Notes under the pieces: generated by a model | Database searches by the model: none | What the model saw: the letters and a program-made list of their open reading frames with translations, nothing else | Told to the model about the DNA's origin: nothing | Assembly (NCBI RefSeq): GCF_006658505.1 | Contig: NZ_VFUZ01000005.1 | Span: 124,001-188,000, forward strand | Length of the DNA stretch: 64,000 nt | Source: Mesorhizobium sp. B2-4-15 | GTDB taxonomy: Bacteria > Pseudomonadota > Alphaproteobacteria > Rhizobiales > Rhizobiaceae | Reading direction: 5' to 3' | Shown here: positions 63,253 to 64,000 of the stretch, in pieces | How positions within the stretch are numbered: the stretch's first letter is position 1 | How the letters are laid out: the number at the start of each line of letters is the position of its first letter | Position numbers and translations under genes: made by a program

Positions 63253-63842
63253 CCGAGATTTCGCTGATCGACCGCCTGCTCGACGTCATCGAGCACGACA
63301 TCGTGCCGAAGACGGAAGAGGGCGTCGCGCATGGCAACAAGCTGTTCGGCGCGGCGATCCTGCGGAAGACCGACCACTCGCTGGTGCTGGCCGAAACCAA
63401 CAACGAGATCGAAAACCCGCTCTGGCACGGCGAGGTGCATTGCCTGAAGCGCTTTTACGAGATGCCCAGGGCCGAGCGCGTCGACACCAAGGAGGCTATT
63501 TTCCTCGCCACGCACGAGCCCTGCTCGCTCTGCCTGTCGGCGATCACCTGGACCGGCTTCGACAATTTCTACTACCTGTTCAGTCACGAGGATTCGCGCG
63601 ACAGTTTCGCCATCCCGCATGACCTGAAGATCCTGAAAGAGGTCTTCACCCTCGATCCGGGCGGCTACAATGCCGAGAACGCCTACTGGAAGAGCTTTTC
63701 CATACGCAGGCTGGTGCGGGCGTTGCCCGAGGCCGAACGCCTCCGGCTGGAGACGCGCATCGGGAAAATCTCGGCGCGCTACGACGAGTTGTCGGGCGCC
63801 TATCAGGCAAGCAAGGCCGAGAACGACATCCCGCTGAATTGA
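63249..63842 (+). CDS. Divergent nucleoside/base deaminase of the ureide operon
   Basis: This 197-residue protein belongs to the cytidine deaminase superfamily. The zinc site is HGEVHCL and PCSLC (in HEPCSLCLSAITWTGFD), like the HGE and PCxxC of yeast cytosine deaminase rather than the HAE of most tRNA or nucleoside deaminases. N-terminal helix EHDIVPKTEEGVAHGNKLFGA replaces the usual start, and a C-terminal extension of about 80 residues is helical. Coupled to allA by a four-base overlap, so it is part of the operon. It may remove an amino group from a purine or base intermediate. No known enzyme name fits well enough. Confidence 0.75.
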   Translation: MTEISLIDRLLDVIEHDIVPKTEEGVAHGNKLFGAAILRKTDHSLVLAETNNEIENPLWHGEVHCLKRFYEMPRAERVDTKEAIFLATHEPCSLCLSAITWTGFDNFYYLFSHEDSRDSFAIPHDLKILKEVFTLDPGGYNAENAYWKSFSIRRLVRALPEAERLRLETRIGKISARYDELSGAYQASKAENDIPLN

Positions 63843-63872
63843 TGGTTGCGGAATTTCATTGATGATCGTCTC

Positions 63873-63901
63873 TTGAATTGCCCCCTTTATGGGGGCATAT
63901 T
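63873..63901 (+). promoter_or_regulatory. Promoter and dyad upstream of the MqsR-like gene
   Basis: A 7-bp inverted repeat TGCCCCC/GGGGGCA with a TTTAT centre (63879-63897) sits between a -35 TTGAAT (63873-63878) and a -10-like CATATT (63896-63901), 17 bp apart. It resembles an autorepressor operator. Confidence 0.55.
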
Positions 63902-63906
63902 GCGCC

Positions 63907-64000
63907 ATGGAGAAGCGCAGGCCTGCTTATGATCTTGATGCGATCAAGACGACATTTGGGTCTATCGATACGCTGGCAATTACAACATCAGCGCTGCGTG
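63907..64000 (+). CDS. mqsR: Probable MqsR-family toxin (3' partial)
   Basis: The first 31 codons read MEKRRPAYDLDAIKTTFG followed by SIDTLAITTSALR and run off the window. MqsR mRNA interferases start with a similar MEKR...L...K...TTSAL pattern. The gene has its own promoter with a dyad and no clear ribosome binding site, as in autoregulated modules. An MqsA-type antitoxin should follow just outside. With only the N-terminus visible, the assignment is moderate. Confidence 0.6.
   Translation, partial: MEKRRPAYDLDAIKTTFGSIDTLAITTSALR

Overview
The window looks like chromosome from a high-GC alphaproteobacterium of the Rhizobiales, most likely Mesorhizobium or a close relative. This rests on the three-gene transhydrogenase (pntAA/pntAB/pntB), the short aa3-type cytochrome oxidase subunit IV, the density of ABC and TRAP transporters, and three families of dispersed palindromes of a kind common in rhizobial genomes. 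The assignment is inferred from gene style, not from a database search. No rRNA, tRNA, CRISPR array, phage or symbiosis gene was seen.

Layout. 1-4085: a polar amino acid ABC importer (ATPase cut by the window edge, binding protein, two permeases) followed by an Ldh-family imino/keto acid reductase. 4731-11770: an NDUFA9-like protein, a cytochrome P450, an FMN reductase, gyrB, a 25-residue membrane miniprotein and a membrane protein. 11862-15280 (minus): the transhydrogenase and oxidase subunit IV. 15544-19909: alpha/beta hydrolase, DUF3096 miniprotein, FeeM-like acyltransferase with a symmetric upstream dyad, and a GGDEF-EAL protein. 20001-24835 (minus): a single-chain indolepyruvate ferredoxin oxidoreductase, a lipoprotein and a CGNR zinc-finger regulator. 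25044-30785: an orphan LivH permease behind two 45-bp palindromes, a TRAP transporter, a zinc alcohol dehydrogenase and a convergent TakP-like binding protein. 31031-39360: a glutamine amidotransferase, a LacI/2-hydroxyacid dehydrogenase pair, a DMT exporter, AraC and MarR regulators, and a His-rich CobW GTPase. 39443-40245: a TacAT-like toxin-antitoxin module with a perfect operator. 40334-46720: WD40 protein, an 8-bp tandem repeat, an aminotransferase/glutamine synthetase-like pair, a UdgX gene with a decayed N-terminal domain, and an IS481-family element. 46772-63842: glycerate kinase and a large purine/ureide catabolic region. 63907-end: the start of a probable MqsR toxin gene.

The best-connected unit is the purine region. 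GuaD deaminates guanine to xanthine, XdhABC oxidises xanthine to urate, and PuuD, UraH and the UraD domain carry urate to allantoin. The PuuE domain, AllE and AllA take allantoin towards glyoxylate, although no allantoate amidohydrolase gene is in the window. Glycerate kinase at the left end could feed the carbon into 2-phosphoglycerate. The operons uraH-xdhABC and puuE/uraD-allE-allA-deaminase diverge from one 203-bp region.

The most unusual observations are: palindromic repeat DNA inserted in frame inside xdhC; two genes (an ABC permease and a LacI regulator) whose conserved N-termini can only be reached from a non-canonical start, probably CTG; the eroded domain in front of UdgX; the IS element sitting in a mosaic palindrome; the symmetric dyad upstream of the FeeM-like gene; and the divergent HGE/PCxxC deaminase closing the ureide operon. 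None of these proves a new system.
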